Below, one piece after another: positions 30,301 through 43,312 of a stretch of DNA of 64,000 bases. The notes under the pieces were generated by a model that made no database searches, had not been told where the DNA came from, and saw only the letters and a program-made list of their open reading frames with translations. Source of the stretch: Molanna angustata (lineage: Eukaryota; Arthropoda; Insecta; Trichoptera; Molannidae). The stretch covers positions 16,232,341 to 16,296,340 of the forward strand of contig OY754981.1 of the NCBI GenBank assembly GCA_963576475.1, in the 5' to 3' direction. Position numbers and translations under genes: made by a program. How positions within the stretch are numbered: position 1 is the stretch's first letter; every line of letters begins with the position of its first letter.

Positions 30301-31307
30301 TTACCTTTTTCTACCCCTCATTGATTACGGCGAATTTTGATGACGATCGAAATTTTTATTTCCTTACTTTGAAATATCCTCGGTATACAATACACAATCA
30401 TTCTGATTCGATTTTCACATTTTTGGTTAAAAATAACCTTCGTGGGTTGGAGAGTCCAATGTTCTTACCTTTTATTTAAAAAAAAATATACCGAGCTGAA
30501 GAATTTCAAATGAGACCTTAAACAAATACCTTTGGTACATATTGTTGTTTCTTTGTTTCCAAGTTTTTTTTATTTGATTCTGAATACCCCGAACGTGTAA
30601 TTTGATATTTTATTTAAAAATTAAACAAACCTTTTCTCAATATGAAAACAATACGGGGAAGAAAAAGAAAAATGTGGGTATGTAGACACAAAAAGAAGTT
30701 TTTGATAAAATTAATTCCAAAGAATTTGTTTGCAATAGATTGTAACAATTTATAAATATTCTTTCACATGTTATATTTATAGCTATTTCTTTGCATTCGT
30801 TTTATTTAAAATTTGTATTTCTCATTTATCAACTTTTTATTAATGGTGCTAAAACAATTACACTAAGTTTGTGTGAAATACAAAATTGTTAAATCTTATA
30901 AAAAAAAATCAAGCTGGTAACATATGTACATACATCCACATGCATTTTCATCAGGAATACTCAAATTCTGAATGTTTCGGAGCTCTAACTGGTCGGGGAG
31001 TTAGTCAAACTAATTGTAAAATTGCAGTTCGGACAAACATGAGAAGTTTAATATAAATAAAACACAACTTTGTGTACAACACTTGTTTTTATTCTTCTTT
31101 TTTCTTTTTGTACTATTCTAGACATAATTCAATAAAAGATTGATCAGTTACCGCACTGTTAAAAACTTTTATTGATATTATTTTATCCTCAAAAGAAAAC
31201 ACTTATATATAATATTAATTTAGAAAAAAGGCTAAAAATGCTTGGGTCTGTGTCGGAGGTAATCTAGTTTTATTAGTCGGAGGTAGTTAGTTATATTTAG
31301 CTGTGAC
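30301..31307. other. AT-rich, no gene seen
   Basis: No supported exon or known repeat. Confidence 0.4.
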
Positions 31308-31580
31308 GCACTGGCTTAGAATAGTGCTTCCATTCTTTTAAATCATTGTTTTCGAGTGTCCCGTAAGAGCCGGGTAATCGAAAATACAACAGGCAACAAT
31401 AATGAGGTTCACCACCCATTCTGAATGTAGTTCCTTTTTTGGTGAAACGAAACTGGTGTGTGAGTATACATAGATGTGTTTTTCTCCCTTTTATAAGGCA
31501 ATGCACACCCGGACACCTTTCGCTGGTTACCTCTCATTGTGGGATATGCCGTGATGGTATGAATGAATGAATGAATAGTT
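31308..31580 (+). repeat. Dispersed repeat with (GAAT)n tail, best copy
   Basis: GCTTAGAATAGTGCTTCCATT .. GTGTCCCGTAAGAGCCGGGTA .. GAAAATACAACAGGC .. TTCACCACCCATTCTGAATG .. GATATGCCGTGATGG followed by tandem GAAT. It is the most complete copy of the family (others at 6172, 51025, 53600). Confidence 0.7.
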
Positions 31581-32085
31581 AGTTATCTAGTTTTAATCCC
31601 TCACATTTTCCATCAAAATTGGTCACGCACGTTTTCCAAATATCTATAGCGAAACTATTCAATTCCCAAGGCCGTCCTATGCCTAATTTTTCAAAAATAA
31701 TTCATGGCATAAAAATTGAATATCCTCCAAATTCATTCTTTATATAAGGGTACTTTTCATTTCACACTTTTTGAACACAAAAAAGCTAAATTTCATTTTT
31801 CCCATTGTACTCGACGAATATCCCTAGGGTTAGTAGGTACTCTGTGAGAATAATAATGTGCAATAAGTACCTACTTTCCTACCTTATTTCACCGTGCAAA
31901 GATATTCGAATAGATTTTTTTTACTTATTTCAGCAGAAATAAGTATTTTTGAATCGTTGTCTTATAAGATGGTTCAAAACTTCCTACGTTTTTAAAACCA
32001 TTTAGTAAAAAAATGGAAATATATGTTAAAATGTTTTAACATAAGAAAAACAAAGATACATTATGTATGATTAACAATAATTACC
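31581..32085. other. AT-rich, no gene seen
   Basis: Nothing recognised. Confidence 0.4.
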
Positions 32086-32250
32086 GTTGATATTTTGGAG
32101 AGAATTTATTTCTCTTAACACAAGTATCAAGCCAAGATACTCGAGATTTGTATGCCAAATCTATATTTTCGCTGTTTTTTCAACTGTGAAGTCAAAAAAC
32201 ATCAACTTAGAGGCTTCGCAGGATATTATTTTATGTTTTTACCTCTTTCT
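32086..32250 (+). repeat. Repeat family C fragment
   Basis: TTTCTCTTAACACAAGTATCAAGCCAAGATACTCGAGATTTGTATG and GTCAAAAAACATCAACTTAGAGGCTTCGCAG are shared, block by block, with 43060-43180. After 32230 the sequence leaves the family (32230-32400 is GC-richer and unrelated), then AATATATGGACTTACTCAGAATTCG resumes at 32430. Confidence 0.6.
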
Positions 32251-32455
32251 GCTCGGGTTATCAGGTTACCTGTTTCTGGTTACCGTGGTTACCAGTATCC
32301 CTACTGGTATGGTCTGGGTTATGTTGCTGATCAGGTTAGATGAACCTGTCGGCGGTCACCCAGGATATACCTACTTTATATACTGCTGGAGAGTCCGAAT
32401 CCAGACGCTAGCGCACGCCATATGTTCAATATATGGACTTACTCAGAATTCGTAG

Positions 32456-33395
32456 TAGAATATTGAGAGGGAAAAATATCCAATGCTTGCGTATATAAGT
32501 ACAACCGTATAAATATTTGATTATTTTAAAAAAAAATAATTTCCACAGAGTACAATTGATCATTTAACTGAATCTTTTGTTTCTCCCATGAAACATAATA
32601 TGTTTGCTATGTTCTACTATTCTGCAGTTTATTTTCTTAATTCTGTGTGTCACAGTTGATATTTTCGAAAGCGTGTATAAGTTCTAACATTTTTTTTCAA
32701 TTTATGAGAGTGATCTAATGTTATAGATATAGATTTTCTTGCAGTTATATTTCTTCGTTGCAGGGTATTATTATAAATATTATATTTATATTATATTATT
32801 TTATTTTATAGAATACAACAGCATTACAATAAAGATTTATACAGATATACAGAGATAATTTTTATGTTGCCAATTATAGTATTCTAAATATATTAAGTAC
32901 ATACACATTTATTAACAATTATGAAGACAGGATGGGAAAGGAGAGAGGTAGGAAGGGGAATGGGAGGAAGCATTGACCACTAGAAACTCATATTATGATT
33001 TGCCTCACGTGTCTCAATGTATGAAGAATAGTAAATTAAAATTAAGTTAAAGTTAATGTTAAAGGGGCACAATTAAAAAGTTAAATATGTGCACAATAAA
33101 ACAGAGCACAGATTAAACATCCGATAAATTCACAATTTTTTTTTGAATACACAAAAACTTGAAGCAAACATATCCAACTCCGGAACGCTCAAACAATTTC
33201 TATTGTAGGTACCCAGTACAAGCTCTATTAATATAAGAATTTAGCATATAGTTAGTTTTAGAAGGTTCTATATAAAAGAGAGACTGGTTAATAATAATAA
33301 TAAGATATTATTAATAATAATAAGATATTATTTCAGTTCGTGAGCAGGGGGGTGCAATGCAACACAAACCATATAATATATACAACATTTCAAAA
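32456..33395. other. AT-rich, no gene seen
   Basis: No supported exon; a TAATAATAA run lies at 33290-33335. Confidence 0.4.
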
Positions 33396-33695
33396 TTAGG
33401 TATACATAAAAATAAAAAAAATAACAGAGAGAAAAGTAAGCATAAAGAACAAAAAAAAAATAAAAAAAAAGAACAACACATCAATTTGTAAATACAAAAG
33501 ATGATAAATAAATAAATATAAACATATAGGTAGGTATAACCGTAATAACTGTGTAAACATATCTATTGAAATCACTTCAATCACTTCAAAATTGATTTCC
33601 ATCTTTTGTGAATAAGTTGGAGAATCAAGCCACATACCAGCTTCTCGTACAATAGAATTGCTAGATCTCCACATCCTCATTCTTGCATCAGATAT
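33396..33695 (-). pseudogene. Reading frame cut by the LTR element, 3' half
   Basis: The minus frame from the insertion point reads DARMRMWRSSNSIVREAGMW and then LDSPTYSQKMEINF. It continues directly from the frame at 37508-37663 when the LTR element and one copy of the GATAT duplication are left out of account. The ORF later becomes hydrophobic and T-rich, probably after the true end. It resembles old transposase-type sequence; see the other half. Confidence 0.4.
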
Positions 33696-33942
33696 TATAG
33701 TGTCCCTATACACTACTTATTTGTTGGGGTGGAACTCTTAGTACTTGCAGTAAAAGATGTTATATTCTTTTACACTTTAATTACAATACGTTCAATATAC
33801 AATATATAAATCAAGGTCAATACTACTATACAATTCACGGAGGTAGCTATCAACGGCGGAACGATGAATGACGCGTCGCGTGCCCATTCACACACTATAT
33901 ACACACACAGACATGCTATCTCTTTCACTCACATATCTCACA
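33696..33942 (-). repeat. 3' LTR of the Gypsy-type element
   Basis: 247 bp, equal to 37256-37502. Contains an AT-rich centre with AATATATAAA and a (CA)n stretch near the outer end. Confidence 0.9.
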
Positions 33943-34179
33943 CTCCTCCACACTTAACCTCTGACATCCATCCCTTACACTGGCCTGCAGGGATAACCGA
34001 TGTCCAGGATCGAGTGTCCAAGCGTTCCTCCATCCTGCCTCCAGGCAACCCTCCCGATAACCTGAAACAAGAGGAAACACAACTTAGCATCCGAGGAGTG
34101 AACTGGGGTGTCCGGGTCCAAACTCAAGCAATCCATAAGCTTCAGAGTCGAGACCCACAAGAACTATGAGAACAACTTT

Positions 34180-36774
34180 CTACCCCCCATCTGACCACTT
34201 AACACTTGTGGTTCTTAATTGGTTAACATGCCTTTTCCATGTGTAACTAGTACCCAGAACATTTACCAAGTAAATTGCCTTCCCAATTTTCCTAGTAATC
34301 TGTCCCAAAACCCATGTTGGTTTGTTTACTACCTTGTAGTCTTTTACCCAACATTTTTGACCTGTTTTCAATTCCTTCCTCTCTCTCCCTCCATAATAAT
34401 AATGCTGCCTCTTTTGGCTTTTTAACAAGTTATGTCCAATAATATCATCATGATCATTATTATCATTACAATTAAATTCAGGAATGAAAATGTCAAAATT
34501 TGTCCTTAGTTTTCTACCTAACATTAAAACTGATGGTTCAACCTTTGTTGAAACATGCGGAGAATTCCGATAATCAACTAAAAAATTATCAATTCTATTT
34601 TCATAATCACTCATAAATTTTATATTATTTATTAATAATTTTTTTAAAAACATTTTACACGTTTTCACCGTGTTTTCCGCTTGACCATTGGAAGAAGGTG
34701 AAAATATTGGTGACGTTACATGTTTTATACCATGTTCAACACAAAAACTCTGAAATTGATTTGACATAAAAGCACTACCATTATCCGATACTATCGTTTT
34801 GACACATCCAAATTGACAAAATAATTTTTTTAATGCTTTAATGGTGCAAAACGCATTAATATTCTTCATTTCTAAGCATTCAATCCATTTTGAATATGCA
34901 TCACATACAACAAGAAATGATTTACCTGCAATTGGTCCAAAAAAATCAATATGTATTCTCGTCCAAACCGACTCTTCCTTAGGCCAGCTTGTCAATACAT
35001 TTTTTGGTTCCGATGCGGCAACTTTTGAGCATTCAAAACATTCACTAACTAATTCTTCAATGTCTTTATCAATTTTCGGCCAATAAACATAACCTCTTGC
35101 AAGAACTTTTGTCTTCACAATACCAAGATGAGATCTATGTAACATACCTAAAATTTTATCTCTCAAGCTTGACGGAATAACTACTCTATGATTCCACAAA
35201 ATGCACCCTTTTATAATCGATAACTCATTTCTCTTTATCCAGAAATGCCACAAATCACTGTCTTTGTTAACCTTATCCGGCCATTTTGTCTGTAAACAAT
35301 ACATACTACGCACTAACACATCATCACAACTAGTTGCCTCACTAATCTGCTCAATGTTTATACAAATTTGCTCACTGTCACATATTAAATTTAAATAATT
35401 ATCTGTCAAGTTATCACAACTATTATCTGGTTCACTAACCGGTACTCTCGATAAATAATCAGAACAATTATCTTTAGACTCAACTTGCAATCTATTTGCT
35501 GCTAACGTCGGTATATTTTTTTTTTCACTAAGAATTCTCGTCAGTGATTGGCTATCACCCAATAAGGTGAATTTCCGAATACCATTCCTACCTATTATTA
35601 CACTGTTGCCATTGTTTACTACGAAAAATTCAATCACCTGTTTGATATTGTTGTATGTTACTTCCATTATACACATACCAATACACTTTAAAATACTACC
35701 GTCGTATGATTTCAAAATACTTGTCGGTTTATTCAATTTATAATTTTTAAACTTCTTAAAATAAATATCTTTCGGAATTACACATACATTAGCACCTGTA
35801 TCAATCATCGCGTGAATAATCTGACTACCAATACATATATTAATCATGAATGGATTTACAATTTCATTTATACCTTCCGTATTGCAAACAACATTTACGT
35901 TCGTATTATTTTCCATAGTAAAAATACTATTTTTGCTTTTACCAAACTGATCGTTTTTACATGCTTTCGCAATATGACCCATTTTTCTACACTTATTACA
36001 CTTAAAATTTTTAAATTTACAATCTTTAATTAAATGACTATCAGATAAACATGCAAAACATTTTAAATTCCTATTACTAACATGCGGTGATACTGATCTA
36101 TTCCTTTTCTTATCAACATCATTGAAATTCCTTCTATGTGCACTATTTTTATTATACCTACTATTCTGTTTACTTTCGATTTCACAAATTTCTGATTTAC
36201 AACTTTTTATCATATTTTTATTTTTTGATACCGATTCCAATACATTTGCATATTCAAGTATTTGAGAAAAACCCTTTTTCTCGTCCTCCAAATACAACTT
36301 TTCTTTTATTTGACTATTACACAAACCGATAATAAAAATATCTTTCAAAGATTCTTCCAGACGATCATTAAATTGACATTTAACACTACGCTCTTTTAAT
36401 TTACAAGCAAACTCTTTTACTGATTCATATTCAGACTGTTTCATACAATAAAATTTTTCTCTCTCAATATACGGAGAAACAGTTTCATTACAAAAATTAT
36501 CCAAATGATCAAATAATTTCGACAATTTTTCTTCAGTAACTTTTCTTGGTACACACAAGTTTTGTAATAAAACAAAAATTTTTTCAGACAAAGAGGTTAA
36601 AAATATTGCTCTCTTCCTTGATTCAGACATTTTTTCATCATCAGCTATGATGAATTGCTCAAAACGTACCCTGAACACACTCCACAAATCACTCTCGTGA
36701 TTGAAAAGCGGTAGATTCCTTTGTTCCATATTACCGAAAAAAGAATACCTACAGACAAGAAAAGAAAAATACAC
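34180..36774 (-). CDS. Gag-protease-integrase polyprotein without RT
   Basis: 864 codons; the likely real start is Met16 (36729), in MEQRNLPLF. Residues 16-235 are a Gag-like helical region. Two zinc knuckles follow: C239-x2-C-x4-H-x4-C252 and C259-x2-C-x4-H-x4-C272. An aspartic protease is at about 311-395 with MIDTGANV (D325) and VIIGRN. Next come only scraps of RNase H: GDSQSLTRILSEKKNIPTLA (406-425), then NRLQ joined to VESKDNCSDYLSRVPV (431-446). The whole RT (about 400 residues expected) is gone between about 405 and 407, and a second small deletion lies at 430/431, both in frame. Integrase is complete: HHCC (H546, H549, C579, C582), catalytic D610, D664 and E700 (spacing 35), and a C-terminal domain to the end. 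The open frame and identical LTRs suggest it was mobilised in this form. Confidence 0.9.
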   Translation of the reverse strand: MYFSFLVCRYSFFGNMEQRNLPLFNHESDLWSVFRVRFEQFIIADDEKMSESRKRAIFLTSLSEKIFVLLQNLCVPRKVTEEKLSKLFDHLDNFCNETVSPYIEREKFYCMKQSEYESVKEFACKLKERSVKCQFNDRLEESLKDIFIIGLCNSQIKEKLYLEDEKKGFSQILEYANVLESVSKNKNMIKSCKSEICEIESKQNSRYNKNSAHRRNFNDVDKKRNRSVSPHVSNRNLKCFACLSDSHLIKDCKFKNFKCNKCRKMGHIAKACKNDQFGKSKNSIFTMENNTNVNVVCNTEGINEIVNPFMINICIGSQIIHAMIDTGANVCVIPKDIYFKKFKNYKLNKPTSILKSYDGSILKCIGMCIMEVTYNNIKQVIEFFVVNNGNSVIIGRNGIRKFTLLGDSQSLTRILSEKKNIPTLAANRLQVESKDNCSDYLSRVPVSEPDNSCDNLTDNYLNLICDSEQICINIEQISEATSCDDVLVRSMYCLQTKWPDKVNKDSDLWHFWIKRNELSIIKGCILWNHRVVIPSSLRDKILGMLHRSHLGIVKTKVLARGYVYWPKIDKDIEELVSECFECSKVAASEPKNVLTSWPKEESVWTRIHIDFFGPIAGKSFLVVCDAYSKWIECLEMKNINAFCTIKALKKLFCQFGCVKTIVSDNGSAFMSNQFQSFCVEHGIKHVTSPIFSPSSNGQAENTVKTCKMFLKKLLINNIKFMSDYENRIDNFLVDYRNSPHVSTKVEPSVLMLGRKLRTNFDIFIPEFNCNDNNDHDDIIGHNLLKSQKRQHYYYGGRERKELKTGQKCWVKDYKVVNKPTWVLGQITRKIGKAIYLVNVLGTSYTWKRHVNQLRTTSVKWSDGG

Positions 36775-37255
36775 TTATCTTAACTCGATCCTGTCCAGTC
36801 GCTTGAACCTGCACTACGGCCCAACCCTGTCTCTGCAGAAGTCGTCTCTGTCGAATCCCTGGTCTTCCAGCTCTCTGGTCCTCTTCCGTTGCCTCTGCTC
36901 GACGCTCGTTCACAGCAAGCAGCCAATCCTCTTGTCCAATCCTTGTGGTCCCCTGGTCCTCTCTGATTCTCGTTCCCGTTGTCCTTCCTGGTCTTCCTTG
37001 GTCCCCTCTGGTTCCCTTGAAGTCCAGTCCAAAATCTCCCGAAGTCGTATCACTCCCAAAGACTCCTGTCTTCCTCAGCCAATACTGCTTCCTTGAAGAT
37101 CTTTTCGTACCGTGTCTCTATACACCTGTACGATCTTGTACCTCCAATTTTTTTTCCACAGTGAAAAAAAATTATTGTCGTCTGTGTCGCCGAAAAATTT
37201 TTTCTTCTCGAAAAAATTCAAAATCTTTATGTAGATTCGTTCCAGACTGCGCCAG
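36775..37255 (-). other. 5' leader of the LTR element
   Basis: About 480 bp between the 5' LTR and the ORF, beginning with the primer-binding-type TGGCGCAGTC. Pyrimidine-rich on the plus strand (CTGGTCTTCC, GTCCTCT words repeated). A packaging leader is likely; a plus-strand frame here is antisense noise. Confidence 0.6.
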
Positions 37256-37502
37256 TATAGTGTCCCTATACACTACTTATTTGTTGGGGTGGAACTCTTA
37301 GTACTTGCAGTAAAAGATGTTATATTCTTTTACACTTTAATTACAATACGTTCAATATACAATATATAAATCAAGGTCAATACTACTATACAATTCACGG
37401 AGGTAGCTATCAACGGCGGAACGATGAATGACGCGTCGCGTGCCCATTCACACACTATATACACACACAGACATGCTATCTCTTTCACTCACATATCTCA
37501 CA
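37256..37502 (-). repeat. 5' LTR of the Gypsy-type element
   Basis: Matches 33696-33942 throughout; transcription would start here and run leftwards. Confidence 0.9.
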
Positions 37503-37663
37503 GATATCTTGCGTCTTTGGAGAGCGGCAAAGTCATGGACCCCGCGCTCTGCAAACATTTGAGATGCACTACTAAATCTGGCCTGATTCTCCACAACGCG
37601 ACGACCCCTCGGATTTAGGAATGATCGATTTGATAACTGGGTATTAATTGCGTATTCATACAA
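37503..37663 (-). pseudogene. Reading frame cut by the LTR element, 5' half
   Basis: The minus frame reads LSNRSFLNPRGRRVVENQAR, FSSASQMFAERGVHDFAALQ, RRKIS, then the insertion. R-G-R-R-V-V-E-N is reminiscent of the late conserved block of PIF/Harbinger-type transposases (R-x-R-R-V-V-E-N-A-F-G), but the following residues do not fit well. Treated as a possible transposase relic. Confidence 0.3.
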
Positions 37664-40061
37664 TTATAGGCTACTTTCGAATAAAACTCAGATTTTCACC
37701 TATTCTCAATCTCAGCCTAGTGAGGTGTTTTAAACTAAAGTATTTTTAGTAATTTGTGTTGTTATACCTAATGTATATTGTATTTTTAATAAAATAAATC
37801 TTATACTTTTACTCCATATAATAAAAGTTGCTCATCTTTGTATTTTATAAACCTTACATTGTTTCTAAATTAGGTACATTTCAAAAAGTACGTAAGTACC
37901 TATCTATATTAAAATCACAACAAAATTCCCTTTGGAGCCAGTATTTGAAATACTCAGTTTGATAATTCAAAAATATAATTAATCCGTCTTGAAACTCTCC
38001 CCGTAAGACTGTTTGCAACTTTTAATAGGTTCGCAATAAATAATTACATAGTCAGATGTTGTGTTTTGAGCCAAAATTAATAGGATATTATTATTTGAAT
38101 TGTATTAAATAATAATGTGAACAAATCTCGTTGTGAACTTGCTCCTAAGAACATAATTAAGTGGTTTCTCAGTTCACACTGTTTTGGCCTATAAACGTAG
38201 CGAGGGGTCACATTTAATTATGTTTACGCCCAACACCAACTCCTCACTAATTGGACTGACTAACTCAGTACATATTCAACGCTTTGGCGAAAATCAACTT
38301 TGTTGTTTTTTACTCTCCATTACTATGGGATAGTGGAGAGTCATGATTTCGTAATTTTAAGAGTATTTTAATTATATCAATTTCTCAACGGGTGTCATGT
38401 AGAGAGTCCACACTAAAGTTTCGTCGTGATGTTTTGGAATGTATGTGGCGTACGCCGTTTCTTTTTTGTATCCTCTCTAAAACCTAAACAATCAATCGAC
38501 TTCATATTTACATCATATGTGTAAAGTGCATAAATCTAAAACTGAATAGTTTTCCATAGACAACCATTTATTTATTCTCTATGTTTCCGTCACTTATGTT
38601 GTTTTTTCGTCTCCTCTCTCAGTCGACTTCATATTTATATTATAATATGATGTGTAGGTAAAGTCCATAAAATTGACCCGATTAGTTTTATCCGTTATTT
38701 CTTCTCTATGATATTATGTATATGTTAAAATTTTCAATATGACCTCACGGTCTGGAATATCGAGTTTTTTTATTTTGTTTAAATTTTTGATACAACAGAT
38801 ATACGGTCTTTAAAAATGTATTCAGGGATTGCCAATTTTTAAGAAAAAAAATAAGTCTGTTATATTTAGAGTGAAATTTCATATTTTTATGAAAACTCTA
38901 TATTATCATTCAGCGCCCTTGAGGTGAGATATTCACAAAAACGGCGCTATATAAATTATCCAAATTTATTTATTATTATTATTTATAGTCGAAGCAAAAT
39001 AGCTTCTTTAAGGGAGAATTAACTACTTAATCAACTTCATATTCATATTGTATGTATTTGTATTGAAATGTGTATTTTTTACTGCTCACTACGTACAATT
39101 ACGCCACCTTCCTTGCGGGGTAGGCAGAGAGAACAGAACACCGCATTATACTATATAGATACATAATTAATAGAAATGTATCTATATCAAAAAATGCATC
39201 TAGAAAACAACCTTTCAGGAAGAAAAAATGTACTTTTATTTTGCAGTGGAAAGTTAAGTGTTGGCCACAACTCATTCGTTTTTAATTAAAAATACTAAGG
39301 TACCTATCGAACTAAGATGTCCTCTCACTTTAATCAAGAAATCGTTCGAACTTGGATACCTATTAATTTTTTGAAATATAAGCTATTTAATTACGAAATC
39401 AAACTAGTGTTTTTTTATTTATTATGTATTTGCTAAGGAATTATATGTGGTTGAAATGACCTTCTACTCAATGAACCTTGTGTGTTTTTTCTAAGATAGT
39501 GTAATATTTCGATTTTCAAGTCAATATTTTACTTCAGCTTCTCAATTAATGTCGTGTAAAGTAGTTACAAGAATTCCATTTTTTGTTATTTCGCTTTTTG
39601 TATTTTGTTTTGAATTTTAGTCGAATATGAAATTCTTTTTAGAAAATAAAATGAATAATGATTTTCATGTCTATAGTGATAGTGAGTTTCTTCTTTATAA
39701 TTGTGATATATGCGGCCAAACGTAAATAAATAAATAAATCTATAATTGAAGTACATATCAATATCAATATCGAGCGGATTTTTTTTCTATATAGACAAGC
39801 TGCATTTTTTGTTTATAAATTCTTATGAAATAGATTACAATTCATTGCAACTTGAAATTGTTGTGAATCAATACAATATATTATATTAACCTTTTTAATA
39901 TTTTTATATACAAATTAATATCAATTCATTTTTACACTAAAAATACTAACTATTTCATGCAGTGCTGCAATTCAGTAATTTTTCATACTATATTTTTTGT
40001 TTGTTTTCTTTGATGTTATTGTCAATTTTGCCAATTCCCGCATTTCAAGATATATTCCGTC
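37664..40061. other. AT-rich, no gene seen
   Basis: About 2.4 kb without an exon. It holds diverged repeats: paired ATATTTATATT..TCGACTTCATATTTA segments at 38500, 38630 and 39030, and a LINE tail fragment at 39088-39136 (ATTACGCCACCTTCCTTGCGG, then GGGTAGGCAGAGAG). Confidence 0.45.
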
Positions 40062-40440
40062 CACCAAGGTAACGACTGAAATCCAGAAAGCCTGTTTGGT
40101 CGAAGCAACTCGACGAATTAAACTTGCCTAAAGCATGGAAAGAGAGGTGGAATGATTCAGACCTGGTATTAAACAAACACATTATTCAAGAACCTAACGA
40201 AAGGGTCCCAGGTTATAACCTTCCCCGAAAAGTTTGGATTCAGCAAAACAGAATTCGTACATTTTAAGGACGATGTATCTACCAAATGTGGAAATGGGGA
40301 AAAGGGGATTCTCCGGAATGTGACTGTGGAGCAAGAAGCCAAACTATCCAACATCTAGTAGAGGATCGCCTAGATGAAGAGGCTGTGAAGTGACTGGCCG
40401 AACGGGAGCCAAGAGTGTAGAAGGAAAATACTCGATAACG
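40062..40440 (+). pseudogene. LINE C-terminal remnant with stops
   Basis: The plus frame reads KPVWSKQLDELNLPKAWKER, PGYNLPRKVWIQQNRIRTF, stop, GRCIYQMWKWGKGDSPECDC, GARSQTIQHLVED. The motif W-x-x-x-N-R-x-R-T..G-R-C..W-G..C-D-C-G..T-x-x-H is the C-terminal end of insect non-LTR RT proteins, as at 29000-29410. At least three stop codons make it dead. It lies about 180 bp downstream of the PEBP stop codon, in opposite orientation. Confidence 0.7.
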
Positions 40441-40620
40441 TAGCCAAAGACGCAGGAAAAGCGGTAGCTACACAATGAGTAAAGTAAATAAGTAATAAAA
40501 GCAAAGACATACAGTTTTATAAATACAAATGAAACAAATAAAAATAAATTGACTTATGAAAGTCTGTAGTTTATGTTTATAAGTCTTTTTGAACCACATT
40601 TAATTATTCAGAACAGTTAT

Positions 40621-40814
40621 TCAAACATCAAATCTTGCGCGGAATTGCACTCCAGCCACTGGTCCACAAAGTTCTTGATTCGACAGCCATTTGGTGAGAT
40701 GAAATTGAGAACGTTCTTGTGGTGCAGAATTGAGATTTTTATTTTCTTGTTCGTAAATGAGGAACATGTATCTGTGATCACGTTTTCCGGCAGGTGGATT
40801 GGGTCCCACGTAAG
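40621..40814 (-). CDS. Secreted PEBP-family protein, exon 4 (last)
   Basis: Acceptor TTTTTCAG just upstream on the minus strand; the exon begins CT, completing the proline codon split from exon 3. It encodes YVGPNPPAGKRDHRYMFLIY, then EQ and about 41 more residues to ..RARFDV and a TGA stop (40621-23). G-P-x-P-P-x-G-x-x-x-H-R-Y-x-F-x-x-Y-E-Q is the second signature of phosphatidylethanolamine-binding proteins and lines the ligand pocket. FHLTKWLSNQELCGPVAGVQ matches the following helix and last strand of the fold. Splice phase and length fit the family exactly. This also defines the gene's 3' end; no clear AATAAA was found just after it. Confidence 0.93.
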
Positions 40815-42547
<1,733 letters not shown>

Positions 42548-42596
42548 GTTTTATTGTTTTTTCAGCACACGTGCAACCCTTTGTTAAATCTGAGCC
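42548..42596 (-). CDS. Secreted PEBP-family protein, exon 3
   Basis: 49 bp exon between TTTATTTCAG and a GTAAGT donor. It translates in phase as GSDLTKGCTCAEKTIK plus the first base of a proline codon completed in exon 4. PEBP proteins have here the loop N-I-P-G-(S/N)-D-x-x-K-G-x..L..Y, and the junction reads NIA/GSDLTKG..IKP/YVGP, exactly as expected. Two cysteines (C-T-C) are unusual for the cytoplasmic family and fit a secreted, possibly disulfide-bonded form. Too short to be found by ORF length; supported by phase, splice sites and homology to the family pattern. Confidence 0.88.
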
Positions 42597-43213
42597 CTGA
42601 AATAAAAATAATTCATATAATATTTAATATGATGTAGGTACCTTGAACATTTAAGAATGAATTTTCTACCACAAAAAAAAATATAATTTTAATAAAACTA
42701 GTTGCATGTAACACATGAGATCCAACTGTCGATAGCGATAGTACGTATAGTTGAAGAATAAGTACCAAACTATAATAAACCCATAAATACAAATTATTTA
42801 ATATTTTAAGATATTTGATTTTCTATACAACCATGTACCCAGGTATGTATGTCAAGATAGGATAGTATGGAGGTCAGTCCTTTGATCCTACCCAGAATAT
42901 GAAAACTGCATGATGGTATGTATGTATGTTTGGAGATAAGTATCAAACAATTTAGTCTTCATAGATATTGTGTGTAAGCTACTACCATACAAATTTTATG
43001 AAGCAATGTCGTCAGTAAATTCAATTTTCCAACTGTCGATTTGTTCAGGAGAACTTTGTTCTCTTAACATATCGACAATGTATCAAGCCAGAATACGCGA
43101 GAATTGTATGGAGAGGTCTACTTTTTTCACGGCTTTTCCATCTTTAAAGTCAAAAAACACCAACTTAGAGGCTTCGCAGCATATATATTCCATACACGGA
43201 TTTACTCATAATT

Positions 43214-43312
43214 CGGAGTAGAACATTTCGTGTGTCTGTGTGTGTGTGTCTGTGTGTGTGTCTGTGTGTGTGTCTGTGTGTCTGTGTGTGTGTGTGTGTC
43301 CCCCCCCTTATA
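43214..43312 (+). repeat. (GT)n/(TGTC) microsatellite plus poly-C
   Basis: Interrupted TGTG with TGTC steps, then CCCCCCC; part of the family C copy. Confidence 0.9.

Larger units (their letters stand above)
33696..37502 (-). mobile_element. Complete Ty3/Gypsy-type LTR element lacking RT
   Basis: A 3807 bp element in minus orientation. Two 247 bp LTRs (33696-33942, 37256-37502) look identical base for base, which means a recent insertion. A 5 bp target duplication GATAT flanks it (33691-33695, 37503-37507). In element sense the LTR starts TGTGAGATATG and ends ACACTATA. Next to the 5' LTR is a primer-binding-type sequence TGGCGCAGTCTGGAACGA (about 37238-37255), and next to the 3' LTR a purine stretch GTGGAGGAG (33943-33951). 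A single ORF (36774-34180) codes Gag, protease and integrase; the RT and most of RNase H are absent. It therefore probably depends on a full-length relative for reverse transcription. Confidence 0.9.

Noticed and set aside
36701..37301. Plus-strand Ser/Leu/Pro-rich frames
   Set aside because: Antisense of the LTR element leader; composition noise.
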